A stretch of 5,080 nt of DNA from Bacillota bacterium (GTDB taxonomy: Bacteria > Bacillota_B > Desulfitobacteriia > Desulfitobacteriales > Desulfitobacteriaceae), in contig JAJYAS010000316.1 of assembly GCA_021779415.1 (NCBI GenBank), positions 1 to 5,080 on the forward strand, in the 5' to 3' direction. The notes under the pieces are model-generated. The model was given only the letters and a program-made list of their open reading frames with translations, made no database searches and was not told the origin of the DNA. This document shows, piece by piece, positions 1-4,821 of this stretch (positions are counted from its first letter, which is position 1; every line of letters starts with the position of its first letter). Position numbers and translations under genes: made by a program.

Positions 1-134
1 GTGAGTCCTTGCCGAAAACAGCCATTGGGAAAGTATTACGCCGACACTTAGTAGAGGAGGAAAAGGAAAAGGCCCGAGTACTTGAAAGTTCAGTAACTGC
101 TGCACAGGCAGCCGTATCCTCTGAACGACAGTGA
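1..134 (+). CDS. C-terminal fragment of an acyl-CoA synthetase (AMP-forming, ANL superfamily)
   Basis: Reading in the frame that starts at base 3 gives 43 codons ending in TGA at 132-134; the rest of the gene lies before the window. The visible protein begins ESLPKTAIGKVLRR, which matches the A10 core motif (PxTxxGKxxR) near the C-terminus of AMP-forming acyl-CoA ligases. The lysine of GK (codon 30-32) is, by family knowledge, the catalytic lysine of the adenylation step. About 30 Glu/Lys/Ala-rich residues follow, a hydrophilic and probably helical tail. Family members activate a carboxylic acid with ATP and transfer it to coenzyme A. The motif style (LPKTAIGKVLRR) is typical of medium- or long-chain fatty-acid ligases, but the substrate cannot be judged from this piece. 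No relation to the downstream nrd operon is evident, since two terminator-like hairpins intervene. Confidence 0.85.
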   Translation, partial: ESLPKTAIGKVLRRHLVEEEKEKARVLESSVTAAQAAVSSERQ

Positions 135-161
135 CAGCTTAACCTATGTAACTCCGGTAGT

Positions 162-206
162 AAAAGAAGACATCACTTCAAATAGTATGAAGTGATGTCT
201 TCTTTT
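162..206 (+). terminator. Perfect 19-bp hairpin, rho-independent terminator of the acyl-CoA ligase gene
   Basis: The left arm (162-180) and right arm (188-206) are exactly complementary over 19 bp with a 7-nt loop (aatagta). The stem begins AAAAGAAG and ends CTTCTTTT, so a U run sits at the 3' end of the hairpin on either strand. It lies 27 bp after the ligase stop codon. It could also stop transcription coming from the minus strand. Confidence 0.8.
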
Positions 207-238
207 GTGGCGTTAAGCCCTGGATAAGTTCAGCTAAA

Positions 239-280
239 CTTCAGATGGAGTGATAACTCTCCACCTGAAGCAGTTTTTTT
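239..280 (+). terminator. Second hairpin with a T7 tract, probably a shared bidirectional terminator
   Basis: CTTCAGATGGAG (239-250) pairs with CTCCACCTGAAG (259-270) across an 8-nt loop, and a run of seven T (274-280) follows. On the plus strand there is one A-C mismatch. On the minus strand the same position is a G-U wobble, so the hairpin is complete there. It lies 8 bp beyond the stop codon of the small minus-strand gene, with a short TTT after it on that strand. It may therefore serve both converging genes. Confidence 0.7.
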
Positions 281-288
281 AGGACTTA

Positions 289-432
289 TTATTTCTTTGA
301 ACGTAAGGCTTCTTCTTTTGAAAGACCATGGCCATCTCTAGAATCCATACTCGGTTGATCTTCTGGACGAGATGGGATAGGTTTAGTATTGGGATTAGGA
401 TCTTTTTCATGCGGGAATTTTTTAATCACCAT
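289..432 (-). CDS. Small hydrophilic protein, 47 residues, function unknown
   Basis: The gene runs from ATG at 432-430 to TAA at 291-289, with a second in-frame TAA directly after it (288-286). The protein starts MVIKKFPHEKDPNPNTKPIP and ends KEEALRSKK. It is rich in Pro, Asp, Asn, Lys and Ser, with no cysteine, no tryptophan, no membrane segment and no signal peptide. It is probably disordered. A purine-rich ribosome binding site (AAGGAAGTG, 446-438) lies a few bases before the ATG, and a hairpin terminator follows the stop. RBS, tandem stops and terminator together argue for a real gene despite its size. I do not recognise a family. A sporulation-related small protein is one possibility (see the promoter at 458-487), but that is inference only. 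Confidence 0.6.
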   Translation of the reverse strand: MVIKKFPHEKDPNPNTKPIPSRPEDQPSMDSRDGHGLSKEEALRSKK

Positions 433-457
433 TATGTCACTTCCTTCTTCAGATATA

Positions 458-487
458 CATTATGAGAAATTACAATGCTTAGTCTGC
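458..487 (-). promoter_or_regulatory. Possible forespore-type (SigG/SigF-like) promoter of the small minus-strand gene
   Basis: On the minus strand, GCAGA (487-483) is followed after 18 bp by CATAATG (464-458). The known SigG pattern is about GHATR, a 17-18 bp gap, then CATWHTA. The match is 4 of 5 and 6 of 7 with correct spacing. The -10 also resembles a sigma-A box (CATAAT, 5 of 6 to TATAAT), but no convincing TTGACA-like -35 lies at 17 bp. It sits 26-55 bp upstream of the small gene's ATG. The evidence is a short motif only. Confidence 0.25.
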
Positions 488-660
488 CCTTTTCCAGTTC
501 AATTGATGAGTGATAGAAACCTTGACAGATTGACAATTTAAATGACCAAGCTTTGTAAGCTATTAATAGATGTTCACTAAGAGAAAACAAGGAATAAAGA
601 GATCGTGAACATTAAGTGGCGTAAAAGAGAATGGACGAGCTTAAATGCCGAAAATGAAAG
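488..660. other. Gene-free stretch upstream of the nrdR promoter
   Basis: I see no coding sequence here with a ribosome binding site. Two TTGACA hexamers stand 8 bp apart (522-527 and 530-535), but neither has a good -10 partner at 16-18 bp, so I do not call a promoter. A spaced inverted repeat lies at 570-612 and is listed separately. No tRNA and no cobalamin-riboswitch-like pattern was noticed. Confidence 0.5.
570..612. repeat. Spaced 8-bp inverted repeat upstream of nrdR
   Basis: ATGTTCAC (570-577) and GTGAACAT (605-612) are exact reverse complements, separated by 27 AT-rich bases. The arm centres are 35 bp apart, about 50-90 bp upstream of the nrdR -35 box. It could be a two-site operator for an unknown regulator, or chance; an 8-bp match at this distance is not rare in AT-rich DNA. 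Confidence 0.3.
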
Positions 661-690
661 TTGACAACACTACATATAGTGTGGTTAAAT
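661..690 (+). promoter_or_regulatory. Sigma-A-type promoter of the nrdR-nrdJ operon
   Basis: A perfect -35 TTGACA (661-666) is followed after 18 bp by TTAAAT (685-690), 4 of 6 to TATAAT. Transcription would start near 697 and leave a leader of about 27 nt before the nrdR GTG. The spacer is filled by an NrdR box (667-682), so repressor binding would block RNA polymerase. Such overlap is what is expected for an autoregulated nrdR gene. Confidence 0.75.
667..682 (+). promoter_or_regulatory. NrdR box 1, between -35 and -10
   Basis: ACACTACATATAGTGT matches the published NrdR box palindrome (acaCwAtATaTwGtgt) at all but one position (C at 673). It lies wholly within the promoter spacer. Together with box 2 it forms the usual tandem pair recognised by oligomeric NrdR. 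Confidence 0.85.
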
Positions 691-697
691 AAAAAAC

Positions 698-713
698 ATA
701 CTACATATTGTGG
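698..713 (+). promoter_or_regulatory. NrdR box 2, at the predicted start of the transcript
   Basis: ATACTACATATTGTGG is a weaker copy of the NrdR palindrome and keeps the core CTACATAT found in box 1. Its centre is 31 bp from that of box 1, about three helical turns, so both sites face the same side of the DNA. Tandem boxes with this spacing are characteristic of NrdR targets. Its right end overlaps the nrdR Shine-Dalgarno region. Confidence 0.75.
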
Positions 714-718
714 GGTGA
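711..718 (+). promoter_or_regulatory. Ribosome binding site that sets the nrdR start
   Basis: TGGGGTGA lies 5 bases before GTG 724-726 and resembles the anti-SD complement GGAGGTGA. It supports initiation at 724. A TTG at 661 would be part of the -35 box, upstream of the mRNA. GTG 715 lies inside the SD itself. Confidence 0.65.
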
Positions 719-723
719 AACCT

Positions 724-1188
724 GTGCACTGTCCTTTTTGTGGAAACGTAGAAACCAAAGTTCTTGATTCGCGGCAGGTTGAAGAAGGAACAACTGTCCG
801 TAGGCGTAGGGAATGTGATTACTGTTCGCGCCGGTTTACTACCTTCGAAAAATTTGAAGATTCTCCACTCGTAGTTGTAAAAAAAGAGGGTCTACGAGAA
901 GAATTTTCGCGTTCCAAAATGATGGCGGGTATGCTCAGGGCTTGTGAAAAACGTCCGGTTTCTAGAGAACAAATCGAGGATGTTGCTTACCGAATTGAAA
1001 AGATGCTTCGCAATAGCCACGAGCGTGAGGTATCGAGTGCTGAAGTGGGAGAAGCTGTGTTAGAACAACTATTTAGCTTGGACGAAGTAGCCTACATACG
1101 TTTTGCATCGGTCTATCGTCAGTTTAAAGACATTCAACGTTTTATGGAAGAGTTAAAAGATCTTATCGAAAAGCGAAAAACTAAATAG
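724..1188 (+). CDS. nrdR: Transcriptional repressor NrdR of ribonucleotide reductase genes
   Basis: NrdR is a cytoplasmic DNA-binding repressor that binds tandem NrdR boxes and responds to ATP/dATP to adjust ribonucleotide reductase expression. From GTG 724 the protein is 154 residues, the usual family length (about 150), and begins with the typical MHCPFCGN. The zinc ribbon is residues 3-34, with C3/C6 (CPFC) and C31/C34 (CDYC). Between them is the conserved DSR and the Arg-rich VRRRREC stretch, followed by RRFTTFE. The ATP-cone domain spans about residues 46-136, starting PLVVVKKEG and including the conserved [10 protein letters not shown] near its end. The open frame extends upstream to a TTG at 661, but that would place 21 extra residues over the promoter and operators, so I reject it. 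nrdJ begins 44 bp after the stop with no terminator between, so the two form an operon, autoregulated through the boxes at 667-713. Confidence 0.95.
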   Translation: MHCPFCGNVETKVLDSRQVEEGTTVRRRRECDYCSRRFTTFEKFEDSPLVVVKKEGLREEFSRSKMMAGMLRACEKRPVSREQIEDVAYRIEKMLRNSHEREVSSAEVGEAVLEQLFSLDEVAYIRFASVYRQFKDIQRFMEELKDLIEKRKTK

Positions 1189-1232
1189 TAAAAAGCTAGG
1201 TTAAAGAGTAAAAAGAAAGTTGGGGATTCGAG

Positions 1233-3632
1233 TTGAGTTTCGAGGGACAAGCACCAAAAAGCTGGGTAAAGGCTAATTTAACGCCCAATGCCCGAGTAGT
1301 ATTGGGAAAACGGTATCTAAAACAGGTCAATGGGAAAGTGGCAGAAACTGCGGAGGATATGATATACAGAGTCGCCAGTGTAGTAGCTGAAATAGAAGAG
1401 ACTCAATATGGCAAGGGTAAGCAAGAAACTCAAGCCTTAGCCAAAGAATTTTACACGATGATGGCGAACCTGGAGTTCATGCCAAATTCACCAACCCTAA
1501 TGAATGCAGGTCGAGATCTTGGTCAATTAAGTGCTTGTTTTGTTTTGCCAATTGAAGATACGATGGAAAAAATCTTTGATGCGATCAAGAATGCCGCAAT
1601 TATTCATAAATCGGGTGGCGGGACAGGTTTCAGCTTTTCTCGTTTACGCCCTAAAAACAGTATGGTCCGTTCAACGGGTGGAGTGGCCTCCGGTCCCATT
1701 TCTTTTATGAAGGTTTTTAATTCTGCTACGGAAGCAGTTAAGCAAGGCGGTACCCGGCGGGGAGCCAATATGGGAATTCTCCGTGTCGACCATCCGGATA
1801 TTATAGATTTTATTCAGTGTAAAGAAGATAATAAAGAAATTACGAACTTTAACATCTCCGTAGGAATTACGGAAGAGTTTATGCTAGCGGTTCGGGAAGA
1901 GCGCCCTTATGACCTTATCGATCCCCATACGGGCAGTGCAGTCGGCCAATTATCTGCGCCTGAGATTTTTAATAAGATTGTGGACCATGCTTGGCAAAAC
2001 GGAGAACCTGGAATAGTCTTCCTCGATCGCTTAAATCAAGGAAATCCTACCCCTTTATTGGGAGAGATTGAAGCCACCAATCCTTGTGGTGAGCAACCCT
2101 TGCTCCCTAATGAAGCCTGTAACTTGGGCTCGATCAATCTCAAATTAATGGTGATTGAAAAAGAAGGGAAAATGGTTATCAATTGGGAGCGTTTGAGTCA
2201 AGTAACACGATTATCTGTTCGCTTCCTTGACAACGTAATTGATGCGAACCAATATCCCCTGCCGATTATTGATGAGGTGGTTAAAGGAAATCGGAAAATC
2301 GGTCTAGGCGTCATGGGATTTGCAGATATGCTTATTTTACTTCAGACCTCATATGCCACTGAAGAGGCAGTCGAGTATGCAGAAAAAGTGATGAAATTCA
2401 TTCAAACTGAAGCCCGCATAGAATCTCAGCGCTTAGCTGAAGAACGGGGAACTTTCCCAAATTACGAGGGATCTATTTATGACGGAGTTATGAAGCTCAG
2501 GAATGCTACGCTGACCACCATAGCGCCTACGGGAACTATTTCCATGATTTGTGCAGCTTCAAGTGGGGTAGAACCACTTTTTGCAGTTGCCTACACTAAA
2601 ACCGTGATGGATGGGACGGCTTTAGTGGAAGTCAATCCGCTCTTTGAAGCGTTCGCCAAAGAGTTCGGTTTCTATTCTCAAGAACTCACGCAAAAGATTG
2701 CGGAAATGGGGACGGTTCTAGGCTTAGCTGAAGTCCCGAACTGGGTACAGGAAGTCTTTACCACGGCCCAAGAGATTGCCCCTGAATGGCATATCCGAAT
2801 TCAGGCAGCCTTCCAGAAATACACGGATAACGCAGTCTCTAAAACGATCAATTTTGCTCACTCCGCGACTCGGGAAGAAATTGCTGAAGCGTATCGGTTG
2901 GCGGATGAATTAAACTGCAAAGGATTGACGGTCTATCGCGATGGAAGTCGGGAAGAACAGGTACTTTCCACGGGAACCTCAGCGAAACAAAGCCAGGATG
3001 AAAAGCGGGTTGAAGGTAAAGACCCACTAGCAATTGAACAGGTTATCCCTAAAATGCCGTTTATCCCAGAAGCGAACACAGTCGTTCCTCGTCCACGACC
3101 GACCACTACCATAGGGGTTACGGAGAAAATAAAAATCGGGTGTGGAAACCTATATGTTAGTGTAAATGCGGATGAAAAAGGGATTTGTGAAGTCTTTACG
3201 AATACGGGGCGAGCAGGAGGTTGTTCATCCCAATCCGAAGCAACCGCTCGTTTGATCTCCACTGCCCTGCGTTCAGGATTATCAGTCGATGCAATTACCG
3301 AGCAGATCAAAGGGATACGTTGCCCAGCCTGTATGCGGCGTGAAGGGGTTAATGTTACATCTTGCCCAGATGCCATCGCTCGAGTAATTAAGAAATATAA
3401 TGACGTCGGAATAAATTTTGCTAATGTTGAAATGAGTACACAACAAAAAGTGCCTGCGGCTAAAAAGACTGATGTTATTGGGCAAAGAAAGTCTGAGCCT
3501 GAAAAGGCGGCCGTAAAAAAACCCCGTGCCGACGTTGCTCCGGAAAATGCCTGCCCAGAATGTGGCATGGCGATCAACCATGAAAGCGGTTGTGTTGTTT
3601 GTACCCACTGTGGCTACTCGAAGTGTGGGTAA
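1233..3632 (+). CDS. nrdJ: Class II (adenosylcobalamin-dependent) ribonucleoside-diphosphate reductase
   Basis: The enzyme reduces ribonucleotides to deoxyribonucleotides using a thiyl radical generated from adenosylcobalamin, with no oxygen requirement and no second radical subunit. It has 799 residues. Residues about 15-575 form the catalytic barrel. C102 (LSACFVLP) and C296 (NEACNLGS) are the expected redox pair. N283, C285 and E287 (NPCGE) are the active-site triad, with C285 the thiyl residue; the spacing C285-C296 equals that of the Thermotoga enzyme. PTGTIS (432-437) is the conserved phosphate-binding loop. A variable linker (about 576-625) leads to a TSCPD domain (about 628-722), with CPAC at 697-700 and TSCPDAIA at 709-716. 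After a second Lys/Pro/Ala linker comes a cysteine-rich tail: C774/C777, C787, C790/C793 and C798. There is no N-terminal ATP cone. The start is TTG 1233, preceded by GGGGA (1222-1226). A stop at 1209-1211 limits the frame and there is no ATG or GTG between. It is complete, with no missing key residue seen. Confidence 0.96.
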   Translation: MSFEGQAPKSWVKANLTPNARVVLGKRYLKQVNGKVAETAEDMIYRVASVVAEIEETQYGKGKQETQALAKEFYTMMANLEFMPNSPTLMNAGRDLGQLSACFVLPIEDTMEKIFDAIKNAAIIHKSGGGTGFSFSRLRPKNSMVRSTGGVASGPISFMKVFNSATEAVKQGGTRRGANMGILRVDHPDIIDFIQCKEDNKEITNFNISVGITEEFMLAVREERPYDLIDPHTGSAVGQLSAPEIFNKIVDHAWQNGEPGIVFLDRLNQGNPTPLLGEIEATNPCGEQPLLPNEACNLGSINLKLMVIEKEGKMVINWERLSQVTRLSVRFLDNVIDANQYPLPIIDEVVKGNRKIGLGVMGFADMLILLQTSYATEEAVEYAEKVMKFIQTEARIESQRLAEERGTFPNYEGSIYDGVMKLRNATLTTIAPTGTISMICAASSGVEPLFAVAYTKTVMDGTALVEVNPLFEAFAKEFGFYSQELTQKIAEMGTVLGLAEVPNWVQEVFTTAQEIAPEWHIRIQAAFQKYTDNAVSKTINFAHSATREEIAEAYRLADELNCKGLTVYRDGSREEQVLSTGTSAKQSQDEKRVEGKDPLAIEQVIPKMPFIPEANTVVPRPRPTTTIGVTEKIKIGCGNLYVSVNADEKGICEVFTNTGRAGGCSSQSEATARLISTALRSGLSVDAITEQIKGIRCPACMRREGVNVTSCPDAIARVIKKYNDVGINFANVEMSTQQKVPAAKKTDVIGQRKSEPEKAAVKKPRADVAPENACPECGMAINHESGCVVCTHCGYSKCG

Positions 3633-3697
3633 AGCCAGTTGTTCAACCATAATAAACCTGTCGCTCTAATAATAAAATCAACCACGTAAGCTGAAAG

Positions 3698-3736
3698 AAA
3701 ATAAACGTGCGAATTGAAAATCGCACGTTTATTTTT
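3698..3736 (+). terminator. Rho-independent terminator of the nrdR-nrdJ operon
   Basis: AAAATAAACGTGCGA (3698-3712) pairs perfectly over 15 bp with 3721-3735 across an 8-nt loop. The T run TTTTT (3732-3736) ends the structure. It starts 65 bp after the nrdJ stop codon. Confidence 0.9.
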
Positions 3737-3861
3737 ATTACTACAACGCAAGAGGTATGGGAAATGCACAATTTGACCCGTTTTTTTTAGGGCGTTTCAT
3801 AGATGACATTAGGGTTTTTTGAAGATTCCATCCCAAAAACGCAAATTTTATAGATGGTATT

Positions 3862-3898
3862 TAAAGGTATCGGGACCTAATTCTGATGCCTTTATTTT
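3862..3898 (+). terminator. Possible weak hairpin terminator
   Basis: TAAAGGTATC (3862-3871) pairs with GATGCCTTTA (3885-3894) over 10 bp including one G-U, with a 13-nt loop, followed by TTTT (3895-3898). It may back up the nrdJ terminator. The large loop and AT-rich base make it weak. Confidence 0.35.
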
Positions 3899-3910
3899 AT
3901 ACGTATTTTA

Positions 3911-3954
3911 TACCCAACACAATCTAAGGGTAACATTAACCTTGATGATGGGTA
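3911..3954. other. Nested imperfect inverted repeats
   Basis: TACCCA (3911-3916) is complementary to TGGGTA (3949-3954). Inside it AAGGGTA (3926-3932) and TAACCTT (3937-3943) pair with one mismatch around a 4-nt loop. It could be a weak RNA structure or a protein site upstream of the MerR gene; nothing decides between these. Confidence 0.2.
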
Positions 3955-3994
3955 CGAATCAGTGTGTTTTTCTTTTGTAGGCAAATAATATCAA

Positions 3995-4019
3995 AACCCT
4001 CCACTGTCGTACCAGGGTT
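3995..4019. promoter_or_regulatory. Candidate operator: AACCCT-N13-AGGGTT dyad
   Basis: The perfect 6-bp inverted half-sites AACCCT (3995-4000) and AGGGTT (4014-4019) flank 13 bp, centred at 4007. This covers the -35 region of the promoter whose -10 is at 4032. MerR-family operators often have ACC-rich and GGT-rich half-sites, so it is a plausible autoregulatory site. However, it lies upstream of the -10 and not centred in the promoter spacer as in classical MerR activation. The inner bases are not symmetric. Confidence 0.35.
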
Positions 4020-4037
4020 AAAGTTGAATGATATAAT
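4009..4037 (+). promoter_or_regulatory. Promoter of the double-MerR/RCC1 unit
   Basis: A perfect -10 TATAAT (4032-4037) lies 39 bp before the ATG at 4077. No good -35 is present: at 17 bp spacing the hexamer is GTACCA (4009-4014), and longer spacings are no better. A strong -10 with a poor -35 is usual for promoters that need an activator. Confidence 0.55.
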
Positions 4038-4076
4038 AAGAAATGTATTTGGGTGACCAAAGAGAGTGGTGTGTCA

Positions 4077-4811
4077 ATGAAAACCTATAGTACTTCTGAG
4101 ATTGCAGGAATAATAGGTATACATCCAAACACTGTTATGCTATATGAGCAATGGGGCTACATAGCTCCCGTTGAAAGAAAAGAAAATGGCTACCGGGTTT
4201 ATACCGAAACACATCTGGAGCAGATAAAATTGATAAGAATCTCATTAAGAAGCGAATCGATTAAAAGCTATATGAAGTTTGAAGTTCAAAATATTATAAG
4301 AAGTGCAGCTCAGGGGGATTTGAAAAAGGCTTTAGAGCTAAGCAGAGAGTATTTAACACATATACAAAATGAAAAGAATAATGAACTTAAGGTTATGAAA
4401 GTAATCCAGGAGATACTTAATAGTGATTCACTGGAAGAAAAGAATATTTCATTAAATAGAAATGGAGCAGGAAAACTGCTTGGGGTTTCAATAAATGTCA
4501 TTGTGTACTGGGAGAGAAATGGACTTCTTGAAGTACCAAGAAGTAAAAATGGCTATCGCGTTTATGGAGAAGACGAAATAAAGCTGCTTAGAGTCATTAA
4601 AGCTTTGAGGCAGGAAAACTACAGCACACAGTGCATAGGCAGGATGCTTAAAAAACTGAAAACTATAAGTAAGGGAAATAACATGTTTTTATCCAAAGAA
4701 ACAGAGGAATCGGATGACTGGCTGTTATCTTCCCTGTCTGTGGCTGAGTGTGATGTTAAGGAATTGATTGATTATATAGGTGAGTTAATAAATAAAAAAG
4801 CAGAAATTTAA
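4077..4811 (+). CDS. Transcriptional regulator with two MerR-type HTH domains
   Basis: The protein has 244 residues from ATG 4077. The first MerR-like winged-helix domain is residues 3-54 (YSTSEIAGIIGIHPNTV, then wing NGYRVY at 37-42). A helical, Lys/Glu-rich segment (about 55-122) follows. The second winged-helix domain is about 125-178 (AGKLLGVSINVIVYWERNGL, wing NGYRVY at 158-163), then LRVIKALRQE. The C-terminal 40 residues are acidic and have no recognisable ligand-binding domain. The two halves share the pattern G..G...N......E..G....R..NGYRVY, which suggests internal duplication. An upstream in-frame GTG (4053) exists, but the SD-like GAGTGGTG (4064-4071) and the domain start favour ATG 4077. 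MerR proteins normally dimerise and remodel promoters; a tandem-HTH chain might bind a dyad as a monomer or bridge sites. Base composition is clearly more AT-rich than nrdJ. Target and ligand are unknown. The RCC1 gene follows after 10 bp. Confidence 0.85.
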   Translation: MKTYSTSEIAGIIGIHPNTVMLYEQWGYIAPVERKENGYRVYTETHLEQIKLIRISLRSESIKSYMKFEVQNIIRSAAQGDLKKALELSREYLTHIQNEKNNELKVMKVIQEILNSDSLEEKNISLNRNGAGKLLGVSINVIVYWERNGLLEVPRSKNGYRVYGEDEIKLLRVIKALRQENYSTQCIGRMLKKLKTISKGNNMFLSKETEESDDWLLSSLSVAECDVKELIDYIGELINKKAEI

Positions 4812-4821
4812 AGAGGTGCTT

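Larger units (their letters stand above)
3737..4008. other. AT-rich gene-free stretch between the nrd operon and the MerR/RCC1 unit
   Basis: There is no credible gene here. A 21-codon ATG frame at 3757-3822 lacks a properly spaced ribosome binding site. Homopolymer T runs occur at 3781-3788 and 3815-3820. Two weak hairpins (3862-3898 and 3911-3954) are listed separately. I saw no tRNA, no CRISPR repeat and no recognisable insertion-sequence end. Confidence 0.5.

Noticed and set aside
522..560. Two TTGACA hexamers as an upstream nrdR promoter
   Set aside because: No acceptable -10 hexamer at 16-18 bp from either, and the promoter at 661-690 is much better placed.
2933..3577. Long minus-strand open frame (214 codons) inside nrdJ
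   Set aside because: It lies entirely antisense to conserved nrdJ sequence, has no recognisable domain and no independent gene signals. It is a shadow of codon bias. The same holds for frames at 2848-3033 and 3282-3650.
3757..3822. 21-codon ATG frame after the nrdJ terminator
   Set aside because: It is too short, the AGAGG before it is too close to the ATG, and the sequence runs through a poly-T tract. No support for translation.
4053..4076. GTG 4053 as start of the MerR-type gene
   Set aside because: No Shine-Dalgarno precedes it, and the extra eight residues precede the normal MerR domain start. ATG 4077 is better supported.
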